From positions 7,039,001 through 7,103,000 of the forward strand of contig BSWB01000002.1 of assembly GCA_033239125.1 (NCBI GenBank): a stretch of DNA of 64,000 nt. Direction: 5' to 3'. This stretch comes from Fagopyrum homotropicum. Taxonomy: Eukaryota > Streptophyta > Magnoliopsida > Caryophyllales > Polygonaceae. A program made the translations under genes and the position numbers. Below are positions 47,048 to 57,997 of the stretch, one piece after another. How positions within the stretch are numbered: the first letter of the stretch is position 1; each line of letters begins with the position of its first letter. The notes beneath the pieces were generated by a model. It was not told the origin of the DNA and ran no database searches. It saw nothing but the letters and a program-made list of their open reading frames with translations.

Positions 47048-48060
47048 GGGAAATTTCGGATGGTACCCTCGTGGTTGAGGTATTCCGGATTTTGCCCAAC
47101 AGTTTTTTCAAGTTCGGATGGTACCCTTAAGTTTATGTTGTTTTTCGGATTTTGCCCAAATTCATTACACTTTTTAAAATTTCATCAAAAACATACAAAA
47201 GAAAATAAACTAAAATTAAAAAATAAATTAAAAATAGAAAGAATAATTAATTTATTTTAAAAATAAAGTAAAACAGTAACTTTTTTTTAAAAAAATATTT
47301 TATATTAATTAAAAATAAATAAATTAGATAATTTTTAAAAAATTCAAAAAAATCAGTGTTTTATTTATTTTAAAGATAAATAAATTGAATTAGCATTTTT
47401 TTAACAAAATCTAAATATATAAGTGTTATACTTTATTTAAAAAATATATAAAATAAGGACTCTTTTAAAAAATTAAAAAAAAATCACTGTTTTAATTTGT
47501 TATTAAAATAATTAAATAATTTTTCTATTTTATTTATTTTTCAAAACTAAAAGAAAGAAAATAAAGTAATATTGAAAAATTAAAAAAAATAGAAAACTGA
47601 TTTATTTATTTTAATAATAAATTAAAACAGTAATTTTTTTATTTTTAAAAGAATCCTTATTTTATTTATTTTATAAATAAAGTATAACACTTATGTTATA
47701 TATTGTTAAAAAAGTTCTAACCCAATTTATTTATTTTTAAAATAAAAAAAAACACATATTTTTTGAATTTTTTAAAAATTATCTAATTAATTTATTTTTA
47801 AATTAATATAAAAAAATTATAAAAATTTTATTGTTTTACTTTAGTTTTTAAAATAAATAAATCATTATTTCTATTTTAATTTGTTTTTTTATTTTAGTTT
47901 ATTTTCTTTTGTATGTTTTGAATAGATTTTAAAAAAATTTAATGAATTTGGGCAAAATCCGGAAAATAATATAAACTTAAGGGTACCATCCGAACTTGAA
48001 AAAACTGTTGAGCAAAATCCGGAATGCCCCAAACCACGAGGGTACCATCCGGAATTTCCC
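47048..48060. mobile_element. Mutator-type foldback element (about 1 kb)
   Basis: The ends are GGGAAATTTCGGATGGTACC and (reverse complement) GGGAAATTCCGGATGGTACC. The flanks AATAATAAA (47039-47047) and AACAATAAA (48061-48069) match at eight of nine bases. The inverted repeats extend at least 130 bases, and the AT-rich interior also pairs (CATACAAAAGAAAATAAACT on the left arm, its complement on the right). Transcription would therefore give one long hairpin. Confidence 0.85.
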
Positions 48061-48599
48061 AACAATAAATAGTTTAGGTTTAGTAATAAAAAAAGTTAAA
48101 AATAAACATAATTTAAAGAATACGAAAAGATAAATTCACTTTTAAATAAAAAATATTTCAAATAGTTGATTTCAAATGAAAAATGTTAAAGATTCGGTTA
48201 TAATATTTGAGTCGATTTGACCCTTTAGGGTTGATCTGAAACCGCTCGAAATTCGTAGTGATCCAACCTGTTTTAACCGGATAAAAATTGGATGAGTTGG
48301 CTAAGTAGACAGTTTATGTAGCACTTGTATAAACTATACACTTTTTGTTATGTGTAGACAAACTAGGCTCTTTCTATTTTCACAAACTAGGCCCTTTCTT
48401 ATTTGTAAATAAAGATCTTACCTAATTTGTCATCTTTCTCTCCTATTTAATTTTAATATTCTGCCTAATTAAAGATGATAACCAATATCCTAAATCATTA
48501 AATAATGAAGTAATCTAAAACTAATCCAGATATCTTAGTATGTGATATTCTCAACATTTTTTTTACGAAAATAATAAATTCAAACCGTTAAATAAGGAA

Positions 48600-49170
48600 G
48601 TAGAATAATGTTATTTACACAAGTAGGTTTGGTTATACAAGTCTGTCATGTACAAAAGGCTTGATTACACAAGTCCGTCATTTACACAAGGTTTGACTAC
48701 ATAACTTCATTTGTTATGTCAATTTATGTAGTTAACACAATCGATCATTTTGTAACTACACAACTTGCGTTTGTGTTTGTCATGTATACAAGTCTGTCAT
48801 TTTGTGTAATTGAAATTATATATTAACATTGTGTAACTGAAATTAAAATGTATATTAACATTGTGTATCATCCAGATTTCGAATCCTACAACTAACTCAA
48901 TCTTTTATTTATTGTAATTAAAAGGAGATAGAAGAACAATTAGTTAATTGGGTAGTAATATATTTACACAATCTTCACAATACGGTTTTTTTTTTAAATA
49001 ATTACCATTAATTGGATAATTATTAATTAATAATATAACATAACTACCCTAACTTCTTTCCTTATTTTCGGTCAAATTCACTTAATTTTACCTTTATTTT
49101 TTTAATTGAAAAAATTATGAGTCTAGTTATTTTACAAGTTACAAAAAGGTTTCATTTCACCAATTTCCTC
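48600..49170. repeat. Dispersed repeat with TACACAAGTCCGTCAT motifs, copy 1
   Basis: Several copies of ACACAAGTCCGTCAT and ATTGTGTAACTGAAAT. The same arrangement occurs at 59230-59760, and parts recur at 44900-45150. The two long copies also share a TTACAAAAxGGTTTCATTTCACCAATT-type stretch at their right side. Class unknown. Confidence 0.6.
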
Positions 49171-49624
49171 ATAAAAATTTAACCCAAAATAATTAAAAAT
49201 AAATGAAACAATTTGGTTTACTAGGCTTTTTCTAGTTTTGTGTTTAGTAAATGTACCCCTTGAAAGAAGAGTGTGTAGAGTTTGAGAATAAATACAAAAG
49301 GTTGAGGTATATTTACTTAATTGAAACATAAAAAACCTAATTACTACTATAATTTTTCAAAAAGAACTAGTTACTAAAATTGTCCAAAATAAATTGATAT
49401 GTAATTTACCTGAACCGGAATTAGACAAAATAAGAAGTTTACACGTGATCTTAATTGATAGAGACTATTCCAATTTGGAGGCTAATTTACTTATTCTGAA
49501 TATAAAATGGATTTTACTATTCGCACCCCTTAATAGGCAATGATTGGGCAATTATTACTAGTTTTTCAATTTCAGCTTCTATCCCTACTTTTGCCAAATT
49601 ACAGTTTTCAACCCCAATTTTATA

Positions 49625-49915
49625 CTACCTCCGATCAAAAATAAGTGTCATTTTAGCCTTTGACACAGTTTTTAAGAAAAATATTAATTAACATAAATTT
49701 TGTAAAGTTTTTCTAAATCTTATCACATATTTAATATTCAATCTTTTTTTAAACCAATAAGAAAGATTTTAGAACTAAAATTAATCATTTACCCCAATTT
49801 TCAAGAACATTTCTTATAATTATTGTTCATTTATTGGCCTAGAAAACTTAAAACGACAGATAATTTTGATCAAATTTCTAATGCTAAAACGACACTTATT
49901 TTTGATCGGAGGGAG
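49625..49915. mobile_element. Stowaway-type MITE
   Basis: A 291-bp element with ends CTACCTCCGATCAAAAATAA and (reverse complement) CTCCCTCCGATCAAAAATAA, flanked by TA (49623-49624, 49916-49917). About 240 bases beyond the 3' end of the endogenous virus. Confidence 0.9.
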
Positions 49916-50154
49916 TATATTGCAAGCTTTTAAACAAACAAACACACTTGATTAAATATATGGACTTTACGTGGTACTTGCTACCATAATCTACTAACTA
50001 TATTATGAATAATAAATTTGATATGATCACATGCCCACCATGCTCCGTAATTAAGAAATTTTAATGAGAGAGTTTTGAGTCTTTTGACCGATACCTGGAC
50101 GTAGTATCACTGGACCACCGGCGTTCTTGTAGCTTCCGGCTTTCTAGGGATGAC

Positions 50155-50997
50155 TAATCCTCAACCAAGACTACCTTAGCCCAAGCACGGCACAGATCTA
50201 TTTCGTTTCCTACCTCAGACCGTAGTCTCTCACTCAAATCTCTCTTTTATGAGGATGAAGGGAATGTAATCAAGAAAATAGATTGGCGCTCTAGATCTTC
50301 CTGCTTCAACTTCCATATTTGCTGGATGAATATAATACAATAGTTTCTCAGCTCCTTCCCACTTCTTGACCCTGTTAAATACATAACTTTGAAACTTCGT
50401 GAAATGCTTCCTGATCGGACTCCATGGTGTTGGAAGACCTCCGAATAGCCCTTGACACATTTCATAATCCCATGCATATAAAAGGTCACTTTCTCCAAAT
50501 CGGTTTGCTGGTAAACTCACTGCCTTCAATCCAGATTTGTTGAATCGGTTCACCAAGTGACTCCATTCATGATAGATATCATAATATGGACACTTTATTC
50601 CACTCATCACATATGAATACCAATTAGGAAACTCTTTGTACTTCCAGTAGCCTTTCATCTTCTCTTGGACATCAAAAGGAAGGCAAAACATAAACTGAAC
50701 TAACTCCAACTCCAGAATTCTTCGAGTCATTCTGTCGCAGGATAGGATTAAACCATTTCTTGATCTTTTTTCTGAAAATTTTTGTAAAAGATTAACATAG
50801 TAGTAACTAAGAGGTGTTACCCATCTTAGATGATATTCGGCTTCTTCTTTATATTTTTGTTTGTCTACCTCCTCTACCTGCATGTAGAGGGCAGACTGCA
50901 CCATCTCGTCCAACTCTTCTTTCTCTACCGTCGTCATTGAGGAGTGATATAGCTTTCCTATTGCTTTTTTCAATTTTTGTCTGCTGGAAGATGCCAT
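50155..50997 (-). pseudogene. 3' viral frame, position of transactivator/inclusion-body protein
   Basis: The ATG at 50997 overlaps the end of the RNase H frame in a different reading frame. The frame is open to 50230; a homologous-looking reading then continues in another frame to a stop at about 50155, so one frameshift lies near 50230. It is rich in aromatic and charged residues, with no enzyme motif. In cavemo- and solendoviruses this place is taken by the translational transactivator (viroplasmin) gene; I infer that role from position only. Confidence 0.55.
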
Positions 50998-51211
50998 CGA
51001 TTGCTTGGGAATGCTCGTACGCAAGCTCTCGAGTTAGGCTATCTGCTAGAGAGTTTTTTGATCCCTGCACATGTTCAATATCAAAGGAATATTGATTTAG
51101 GGTGAGTTGCCAACGCAGGAGCCTCCCTTGCGCTTTCATGTTACTCAAATTATTTCGAACAAAGCCTAATATTCCTTTGCAATCAGTTCTTATAGTGCAA
51201 TGTTTTGGAGA
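50849..51211 (-). pseudogene. Caulimovirid RNase H, C-terminal half
   Basis: Carries the RTDCKG block and the late RNase H motif around SLADSLTREL. Its N-terminal half lies at 52883-53084, beyond the inserted LTR element. About two dozen residues expected between the halves are missing, so the insertion was accompanied or followed by a deletion. Confidence 0.85.
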
Positions 51212-51247
51212 TTAATGGTTTGATGGCAAACCAAAAATCTCCTAAAT

Positions 51248-52346
51248 TTGCTTTGCAAAATGGATCGAGAAAAAAAAAATTTCATTGAAGATCTTCAAGC
51301 GTTCTTTGGTGTTATTCGAAGATCTTCAACTGTTCTTCGGAGTTCTTCGAAGATCTTCAACAGTTCTTCGGTATTCTTCGAAGATCTTCAACCGTTCTTC
51401 AAGTGTTCTTCATCGTTCATCATGTTCTATGACGATTCTGATTCTTATGATGAGGATGAAGAATGGTTACCTCCTCCATATCCACCGAAGGCCAAGCAAA
51501 CCACCCGGAGGTACCAACGGAGAGAATACTTTAAGGAGGAGGTGTGTTGCCTCCTCCGGACCCACCAAGGCCCCACCGACGGCGTCCTAGTCTCCACGAG
51601 GAGTGGTTGCCTCCTCCGGACCCACCTAGGCCGACTTTTTCGATGAACGGGCACCGACGGTATCCACACCGGCAAGAATATTATGAGGATACCTATGTTG
51701 CTCCAAGACAAAGTGCCGATCTTGAAGAAAATCCCTACAAGAAACAACAAGAAGAGAATAAGTCTTTAAGGGAAGAGATTGCAAAATTGAAGGCACAAAT
51801 GGCTTCCCTCATGAAGGCTGGAGAACCATTTGTGATGATCCATTGGAAGAGGCCATGGAAGAAATCATCATTCCCGAGGTATCCCCAATCATTCCAATTC
51901 ATCTTGTCAATCCGTTATGTGGAGAATATTTTGAAGATGACAAAGATGCGATCATCATCAAGGGTGAAGAAGCCATCAACCATGATAATGACACCATTAT
52001 GTTGTTGGCCTACAAATTTGAGCCGGTTGACCCGAGGTTTGACTTTGTTTTGTCTAATCATTTATTTACCGGCTTACCCTTGCTTCTTTCCGGCATGCCT
52101 CCGACGTACAATGTCATAAGCTTAAAGGGCATGAAAGACAAACTCACCGACGAGGCCATCCTCATGTACTACAAGTTTGAGCCTCTTGATTTCAACAAGC
52201 TTGGCGGCCCCAACATCCTTCTGAAAGACTACAAGTCGAAGCCGCCCGACTCCGACATTATACATCCAAGGTTGATTTTCAAGGGTCTTGTTCTTCAAGT
52301 GACTCCTTTCTTTTTTTACGGTGAAACGAGAACGTTTTACATTTAA
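51248..52346 (+). pseudogene. Gag-like coding remnant of the inserted LTR element
   Basis: Three overlapping readings in different frames (51248-51646, 51544-52119, 51843-52346) together describe one decayed protein: a repeat-rich N-terminus, a Pro-rich and Tyr-rich part, a heptad-like EENKSLREEIAKLKAQMASL stretch, and a C-terminal segment ending at 52346, just before the polypurine tract. No zinc knuckle is seen. Resembles Gag of non-autonomous Ty3-type elements, but I cannot name a family. Confidence 0.45.
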
Positions 52347-52357
52347 GAGGAGGAGAA

Positions 52358-52882
52358 TGATACGCCCCCGGATGGCGATGCCATCCGTGTTCCGGCTAGA
52401 AGGACCCGCACATTTTGAAGACCGTTATTATTATTCGGCTATTTAATAATAAGTCTTTTTGTATTCGGAACTTTAATTCCGGAACTTAATTCCGTGAATT
52501 AAATTCCGACCTTTCATATTTTAGGCTTTTCATATTCGCAACTTAATTTCGACTTTAATTCAGTCATTTATGTTTGGACTCTTTGTATGGCCTACATCCA
52601 CTATATAAGGATGGCTTGGCTCATTTGTAATTTATGTCTAAGTTGAATACTAAGTATTGAGAAGGAAAACCCTCTTACTTAGTTTAGACATCACTTCCTC
52701 TTCCATCATCTTAAAGTTCTTGCTTGGATCTAGTCTTTGATCCAAACCTTCATATTCGAGGATCCTATTGAAGGATCAACTATACGCTTCCGCCACCCAA
52801 ACTCTCAGTTTGATCCATCTAAAACGATCAAGAAGAAGTAGTTGAAGTTTCTCCTCGATCTAGATCGCCCGTATTTCTATCA
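52358..52882 (+). repeat. 3' LTR of the inserted element
   Basis: Begins TGATACGCCCCCGG directly after a polypurine tract and ends TATCA. Carries a TATA-like box at 52601-52610. Virus sequence resumes at 52883. Confidence 0.7.
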
Positions 52883-54746
52883 ATTCGGCTTTATTGAAAC
52901 TTCCACTACTATACCTGCAAAGCTTATTATCTTTTTTGATTTTTAAGATAGCTCCCCAATGGTAGTTACTTGCATCGGTTTCAAGTACTAGATCATCATC
53001 CACATTTGGTAAAGTTAAGACTGGTAACTTCATACAACGTTTCTTAAGATCTTGAACTATCTGAGTATCCAGATTGTTCCAAGTCTAAGTTTGTTCCTTC
53101 TTCAGCTTGACTTGTAAAGGCTTTCTAAGCTTAGCTAAATCCTTAATAAAATCTGAAGCATATGTGAGACATCCTAGAAACCTTTCTAGTTGCTTTCTAT
53201 CTTCTATTTTATCTGGAAATTTTTCTATCTTTTCTAGGATATGCTCTTGTAATACTATTTCTCCATCTTTTATTTTTAACCCAAGAAACTCTATTTCTTG
53301 TTCTACATAGATGCATTTCTTCTGTCCTAAGATGATGCCATGATTTATGCATTTTTGTGTTACAGCTTTAAGATCATGCATATGTTGTTCTAGGGTTTTT
53401 GAGAAGATTAAGATATCATCAATGTAAACTAGACAACAATGTTTCAAGTTCTCAAATATTTTATCCATTCTTCTTTGAAATATCTGAGGTGCATTTTTTA
53501 ATCCAAATGGCATAACTAACCATTCATAATGTCCCTGAGGGGCACTAAAAGCTGTTAACGGTATACTATCTTTATCCATCTTAACTTGCCAATATCCACT
53601 TTTGCAGTCCATTTTAGAGAACCAAGTGGCTCCTTGGATTCTATTAAATAAGACTGTTTTATTAGGGATATAATAACCATCAAAGACAGTATTATCGTTT
53701 AGCTTTTTATAGTTAATCACCATTCTAGCTTTACCTCTTTTTTCTTCAGCATAATTTCTAACCATAAATGGAGGACTAGAATGAGGACTCTTACTTTCTC
53801 TAATTAGATTCTTTTTAAGTAACTCATCTATCTGTTCCTTGAATTCTTGTTGATCTTTATAAGTGTAAACCATCTGCTTAACTCTAATAACCAATTTAGG
53901 TTCTTTTAGCTCTATTGTAGCAAATGATTTATCCTTATCCCAAAATTTTAATGGGTTTTCAGAATATAACTCTTTGCACAACTCTTTTTGTTGATCTATT
54001 ATTTGTTCCTTGAGAGTTACTTCATTTATAGCAAGTGCAAATTCTTTTTGAGTCGGAACAATATATTCCTCACCACGCTTACTGCGCGTGAATTCAATAG
54101 TTTGATGAGTGTATGCTTCTTTCATCTTTTTTACTAAGGCTTTTTCTCCATTTATAGTGAATATCATTTCACCTACACTTTGAGTACATGGAGAATATAA
54201 TCTTTGGAAGTTATTTCCTATTATCATGTCATGTGATGTTTGCTTGGTAGCCCAAAGTATAGGAATTATGCATGGATAACCTCCTATCATGATTGGTAGA
54301 TTCTGAATGACCTCAGAATGTGTCATGATGCTATTATCAGCTATCCTAACCTGAATTGGTTTAGATGCAGTTTTCCACATGAATGCAGGAAATAAATTTT
54401 TCTTTCCAAAACAAACAGAACAACCGTTATCAACAAATGCACATAAATCATAATTATTAAAACCTTCGATGCATATGGTGATAGGAATGTAAATGCTGTT
54501 TGGATTAGTAATCCTTAAGCATACTTCAATTTGCAAATTAAGTTCTTTATCATCTTCAAACACAGGTTGACTAATTGTTTTTGTTTTATAGCCTATTAAT
54601 TTTTTAGAACTCGAGGCTTCTCCTTGTGTTTGTGATGTATTTATTAGATTGCTAGGTCCTGGACCTTCTAGATGTGGTCTATAGCTAGATCCAGTGTTTC
54701 CTAGATCTATACTATGTCTAGCAGGTTCCCTAATATTTTTTCCCAA
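52883..54746 (-). pseudogene. Caulimovirid protease-reverse transcriptase-RNase H (N-terminal part)
   Basis: Open from 54746 to a stop at 53085; the same frame then continues with the start of RNase H (an ETDASNYHWGA block) to the insertion edge at 52883. The aspartic protease motif reads VDNGCS (residues 105-110): Asn stands where Thr or Ser normally follows the catalytic Asp. RT blocks are complete: INYKKLND, WFSKMDCKSGYWQVKM, MPFGLKNAPQIFQRRM, and the catalytic YIDD at 53426-53415. The long uninterrupted RT contrasts with the broken regions around it. The single stop at 53085 separates RT from RNase H. Confidence 0.93.
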
Positions 54747-54838
54747 GTTATTAGCCTCTAATTTTCTGTTTAGGGCTGCTAATAAGTTGGCAATTTCATC
54801 ATCTACTTTAAAGGAAGGTTCTTCTCTAGGATTTCTAC

Positions 54839-55213
54839 TTACTTGATTTTGTGGAGGTAAGTTGAAATGAGGATTAACCTATAACTTTGACTCCTGGAAA
54901 GACTTCTATTTATCGGAGGTGGATGAGAATTCGTGTGTATTCTCCCTTCTTCATCAACGGTTAAAATTCTTCCTTGGTTGGGACTAGAAGGATTTTCGAA
55001 GGCATTTATCCACACTGTCTTTAAACTTATTTGGTCAGGCCTTACTTTGACTGGTACAGCTTTTTGTCCTGGTCCAACTACTTCATATTTATCAGCTTCT
55101 ACCAATTGAGTTCTAGCCAGTGGATTGGTAGTATTTTCTAGTTTGTAAATGACCTTCCATTTTAGTTGTAAAGGACAAGTCCCTTTGTGCATACTAATTC
55201 CTTCAGTTAGCAA
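54839..55213 (-). pseudogene. Movement-protein region, C-terminal fragment
   Basis: A fragment of about 124 residues, in a different frame from the preceding one (55312-56127) and from the polymerase frame. With the last part of 55312-56127 (a YIYVCAIQVIITPL block) it fits the 30K-superfamily movement domain of caulimovirids, which moves virus through plasmodesmata. At least one frameshift or stop lies between 55213 and 55312. Confidence 0.6.
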
Positions 55214-55311
55214 TTTTAGTGCTAGGAATGTATGCGCAAACTGATCTTCTAAACTTACATAATAATTTGGTCTACATACCCATGATACTGGTCCTTGACT
55301 TAGATTGCATA

Positions 55312-56127
55312 TTACTCCACTAATCGTTTGATCACTAAATTTCTTGTGCCTAGTGTCACAGACAAATTAATACAATGCACATTCTTACCAAAGTCTTGTA
55401 ATGGAGTAATGATGACCTGAATTGCACAAACATAAATGTACTTATATTTTTTGTCTTTATTGTGTTTTTGGATATTTTTCCAATTAATCAGGTTTATCTC
55501 AGTAGCTTGGTTTTCATTATTTTTTACTACGATATCTCCAGTCATTTCTTCACATACGAACTTTGAGAATATTGAAATAAACGTTCTTTTAAAGAACCGT
55601 TCTTTAGCAATGATCGGGAATTCAGCCCCTAATCTATGCATTTTTTCCAATTGCTCTTCGTCGATGGAAGTATCAGCTTCTTGCAATTGAGCTAGAGTAG
55701 TTGTTTCTTCCGAAGAAAATATTTCTTCCATTTTTCTTTGAGCTTTACTATCCTCTCCTTGCATCATTTCACATACTTCCTCATAATCTGAATTTTCAGA
55801 TTCTTCTTCTTCCTCTACTACCTCTACAATTCCTTTATTATTATTTAAGGCTAGGTCAAGAGCTTCTTCTTCTGTTATTTCAATATAATCTAAGCTCCCT
55901 AAAGCTTCAGCAAGTTTATTATTCTTTCTATTTTTACATTCATTAGCATAATGACCTATTTCCCCGCAAGCCCAACATTTGCAACTCTTTTTCTTCTCGG
56001 GACAATAAGAGGTTTTCCTAAAAAATCTTCTTTTCTTAACAAAGGGTTTTCGATAATATTTTCTAATATTTTTATCCTCTTTGTTTATTAAAGCTTTTCT
56101 TCCTATAATATTTTCTTCCATAACCAT
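55312..56127 (-). pseudogene. Coat-protein zinc knuckle and start of movement domain
   Basis: Basic stretch, then a CCHC knuckle (CWACGEIGHYANEC, DNA about 55990-55940), then an acidic region rich in Glu, and finally the start of the 30K movement domain. The first part belongs to the same protein as 56072-57160; the two overlap for 56 bases in different frames, so one frameshift separates them. Caulimovirid coat proteins end in this type of RNA-binding knuckle. Confidence 0.85.
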
Positions 56128-57160
56128 TTTTCTGATTATCTCTTCGGTTACATCCCCATTCTCCAGGAAGATCCCAACAATTTAAAAATTGTCTTTTCAT
56201 ATGTTGAGTTCCCTTAACTTCTCGACATTTCTTCTCTACCCATTTTCGAATGAACCTTAGTCTATTTCCTAGGGTATCTCTTGAATTGAATTTTTCTATC
56301 CATTCTTGGTACCCTTCACTAATTTCTTCATTTATGGGCTTAGGAAGTTTATCGAATAAAATTTGAAGATTTATCCCGTTTTCTCCGACCTTATAGTAAT
56401 AGTACTCAAATTCTGAAAGATAGTTTTCCAAATATCTCATATTACAGATTTCAAGAGTGTTTAATTTTCTTTGCCATTCGATTAATTTTTTATCTTTATC
56501 ATCTCTGTCTCCAATAAACTCAGATTCTAAGGCTTTGCAGAATTGCCTAAACATAACATCTGGTGGTTCTATTGCTCTTAAGGTTTCTAACATTTCTTCA
56601 TCGATTGATTCATACCAATCTGCCACAATTCCATACAAACTATGTTCGATATAATTTAGGAAATTTGCAAATCTCCATTCAGCGTTCATGTTTAAGACAC
56701 TCATCATACTTTTCTTCCAAAAGTCTAGCACATCTTCTCGGTTTCTTACTCTATCTAGATTAAGCTTATATCCGGTTTCACTGATGGGTTCAAGCAAAAG
56801 TTCTCTTTTGTTAGGTCTATGGTTTGGCATAATCCTAACTCCAAATTTAGATGCTTTTTCTAAAAATTCTTTGGGTTTTTGATTAACTCTTTGTTGACTC
56901 GTTGAACCTTGTTCATATTCCCGATAACAAGATCTAGTGGCCTTGTTAACTTCTTGTTCTGGAACTATTTCTTCTTCAACTTCATTAACATCCACAACTC
57001 TTTTTCCCATCTTTTTATCTAGTTTTCTTTTAACTTCACTTAAGGGAATAGTTTCTAGATCTTTAAGTTTGATTAGTCCCATTTGTTCATACATTTCTTC
57101 TTCATCAGTGTAGTAACCAGATTCGTCACTACTCAAAGAACTCATTTCTTTGTCAGACAT
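56072..57160 (-). pseudogene. Caulimovirid coat-protein region, N-terminal part
   Basis: The ATG at 57160 opens a 362-residue frame. It starts with an acidic Ser/Asp/Glu-rich region, followed by the conserved capsid core (ADWYESID, FRQFCKALESEFIGD) and a basic tail (RKYYRKKSF) where the frame breaks. It is the first large frame after the primer-binding site, which places coat protein upstream of movement protein. Confidence 0.85.
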
Positions 57161-57383
57161 ATCAAGAGTCTCCTTGATTATCTAACTTTTCTTCTTGTTC
57201 TTCTTTCGTTTCGGCCTTTTTAGTTAAACTTGGTACTCAAAACTTCTTTTGGGGATTTTCGTTTTGAAAAGGATACTTATAAAAAAAAAACCGACAGGCT
57301 TTTTTGTTGGAGAGTTTAAGAAAGGTGTTGCACCAAGATGTCTAATTTCGTTGGTAATTTCAAGAACTAATTTTTTTGTTTTC

Positions 57384-57587
57384 TTATCTAATAGATAATA
57401 AGGTAGCAGATATTTCTTCCCTATATTTTGTAAGGGTTGTTCTCAACTTAATTAAGCTTACTTTTAAATCTACAATATCGTCGATTATAGTATTTAAAAT
57501 AGCTTCGTGATGACCTTGTCCAGCGTTTAAATGTTTTGCATGTGGTGCTAATTTATGTGGACAATTTTCGGAAACCTCCAGTTTTAC
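57384..57587 (-). pseudogene. Small frame in the viral leader
   Basis: An open stretch of 67 codons with no ATG, between the primer-binding site and the coat-protein frame. The C-terminal half has a heptad-like pattern, as in the small virion-associated proteins of some caulimovirids. The role is inferred only. Confidence 0.35.
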
Positions 57588-57638
57588 TTAATTTTTTTAA
57601 TTTTTAATTTTTAATTTTTTAAATTTACTTAATCGCTT

Positions 57639-57650
57639 GCTCTGATACCA
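57639..57650 (-). other. Viral primer-binding site (initiator tRNA-Met)
   Basis: TGGTATCAGAGC on the minus strand, the conventional map origin of caulimovirid genomes. It lies about 480 bases before the coat-protein ATG. Confidence 0.85.
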
Positions 57651-57986
57651 AATGACAGGATCACTCAAAATTACAAAAATACGACTTAAAGTTTTAAACA
57701 AGGATATGAATGCAATTTATTATAAACTAGGTACTCTAAATATAAATATCAGTAAGTTGTGGGTAAAAAGAAAACATATAAAAATAAAAATAAAAGTAGT
57801 TGATTTGACTACGCGTAAATAAGTTCCCCTATAAAAATCGATATTGATTGATTGAGTCTAAGAAGAACGTGACTGTGCTGTCGGTATGGGATGGAGATTG
57901 TTTTCAATAATTATAGGTTTGCTTATTGCTTAGCTCATGTGTAAATTAATACTATCTCTTGCTTACTTACAAATGTCAGTTGGTCC

Positions 57987-57997
57987 ATATTTATAGC
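57987..57997 (-). promoter_or_regulatory. Pregenomic-RNA TATA box of the viral copy
   Basis: CTATAAATATG on the minus strand, about 340 bases before the primer-binding site, as expected for the pregenomic promoter. It marks the right edge of recognisable virus sequence. Confidence 0.6.

Larger units (their letters stand above)
44599..49385. mobile_element. Possible MULE/Pack-MULE bounded by long inverted repeats
   Basis: 44599-44783 and 49200-49385 are about 185-bp inverted copies. The ends are GGGCAATTTTGGTAACTAG and (reverse complement) GGACAATTTTAGTAACTAG, and the inner edges share GGTTTACTAGGCTTTTTCTAG. The outer flanks are A-rich on both sides, so a nine-base duplication cannot be shown. 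Inside lie a GC-rich, open-frame patch (about 45440-45970), a hAT-type element (46337-46970), a Mutator-type foldback (47048-48060) and repeats. Mutator-like elements with captured GC-rich gene pieces are known as Pack-MULEs. Two unrelated copies of one repeat in opposite orientation would look the same. Confidence 0.45.
51212..52882 (+). mobile_element. 3' part of a non-autonomous LTR retrotransposon inside the virus copy
   Basis: Plus-strand fragment ending in a 525-bp 3' LTR (52358-52882; TGATACGCCC to TTTCTATCA). The LTR is preceded directly by a polypurine tract (AAGAGGAGGAGAA, about 52344-52357) and contains a TATA-like CTATATAAGG (52601-52610). Upstream is a gag-like coding region in shifted frames (51248-52346). 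It starts with a tandem repeat of GAAGATCTTCAAC/GTTCTTC units (51285-51420), then an acidic and Pro-rich part, a coiled-coil-like KKQQEENKSLREEIAKLKAQ, and an acidic C-terminal part. No pol domains are seen. The 5' LTR is missing. Confidence 0.7.
50155..57997 (-). mobile_element. Endogenous caulimovirid (plant pararetrovirus), degenerate
   Basis: A viral copy on the minus strand with, in order: TATA box (57997), initiator tRNA-Met primer-binding site (57650-57639), small frame (57587-57384), coat protein with zinc knuckle (57160 to about 55950), 30K-type movement-protein region (about 55600-54840), protease and RT (54746-53085), RNase H (53084-50849, split), and a last frame (50997 to about 50155). 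Coat protein ahead of movement protein, a separate polymerase frame and a downstream frame match the plan of cavemo- and solendoviruses and not badnaviruses, where movement protein comes first. The genus call is an inference from gene order. Frameshifts, stops and a 1.67-kb insertion show it is not functional. Confidence 0.85.
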
